Assembly: GCF_026151205.1 (NCBI RefSeq)
Contig: NC_087079.1
Span: 5,103,230-5,167,229 of the forward strand
DNA from: Bolinopsis microptera
Taxonomy: Eukaryota > Ctenophora > Tentaculata > Lobata > Bolinopsidae
Direction of reading: 5' to 3'
Length of the DNA: 64,000 nucleotides
The position numbers and the translations under genes are program-made. The notes under the pieces are model-generated. The model did not search any database, had not been told where the DNA came from, and saw only the letters and a list, made by a program, of their open reading frames with translations. Of the stretch, positions 63,553 to 64,000 are shown in pieces. Within the stretch, counting starts at the first letter, position 1, and every line of letters begins with the position of its first letter.

Positions 63553-64000
63553 AGGTCAACATGTCGCGAACCGGGCCCCACAATTTCTAGTGTGATTAAA
63601 ATCATCAGAATAACTGCACCTGTATATTTTAGGGAATTACAAACTTGTCAATTCTTATGATTGTCAGCTGAAATGACTTTAAATGTCAATTCTAAAAACT
63701 TTGACAAAACTAGGTACGTACCACCTTTGAAGCAGAGTTAAACACATGGGTTGATGGGTTCCCTCTCTGAATAGCAACATGTGCTGATTTTGCAACTTCT
63801 CAACTGGGTTTATAACATTCAAAATTGCTATTTTTATATTATATTAACTGATATCGTCACAATATCTTGTATCCGCTAGCAGTAATATCGATTACATAAC
63901 ACGTGGAAACTGTAAAATATAACATGTTTTATCAACATAATATGTGTGATAGTATCACGTCTTCATTTACAAAGCTCTCTCCGAATGAGCAGTTAGAAGG
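63553..64000. other. Intergenic region at window end
   Basis: No gene or repeat recognised. Confidence 0.3.

Overview
This window reads as nuclear DNA of an AT-rich, intron-bearing invertebrate animal. The evidence is GT-AG introns, extracellular metazoan domain types (kringle, GCC2/GCC3-like cysteine-rich, PAN/apple, sushi, pentraxin) and an ESCRT-I TSG101 homologue. A non-bilaterian such as a cnidarian is my guess from gene style and repeat content, but nothing here fixes the phylum. Genes are sparse; most of the window is non-coding and is dominated by tandem repeats. Layout: (1) 1-11.8 kb holds the 3' part of a plus-strand gene for a cysteine-rich, double-kringle protein (nine exons reconstructed). 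Its 6.5 kb first visible intron contains, on the opposite strand, two tandem paralogues of a PAN-sushi single-pass membrane protein, one intact and one frameshifted, plus a remnant of a third unit. Two later introns carry satellite arrays bracketed by duplicated exon ends, and one carries a pogo-type transposon with a second element nested in it. (2) 12.3-19.2 kb is a repeat block: a 22-bp array, a candidate orphan exon, a 14-bp array, and a 5.5 kb array of about 131 copies of a 42-bp unit with higher-order structure. (3) 19.4-22 kb holds two convergent genes: a small three-exon gene for an 88-residue unknown protein, and a two-exon TSG101-like gene (UEV domain plus steadiness box). (4) 22-27 kb has a secreted pentraxin-type lectin at 24.1 kb flanked by transposon-like elements, including two opposite-facing copies of one family. 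(5) 27-64 kb is gene-poor: more than twenty minisatellites, four long poly(G)/poly(C) tracts, a 690-bp almost loopless foldback element with TTAA ends, a 72-nt perfect hairpin, an array of SRF-type CArG boxes, recurrent E-box plus CCAAT clusters, and the last two exons of a probable GPI-anchored protein at 49.8-50.8 kb. The recognisable genes point to cell-surface and secreted recognition, but they do not form a pathway that the sequence alone shows. Many long open frames in this window are by-products of stop-free tandem repeats whose period is divisible by three, and I do not call them genes.
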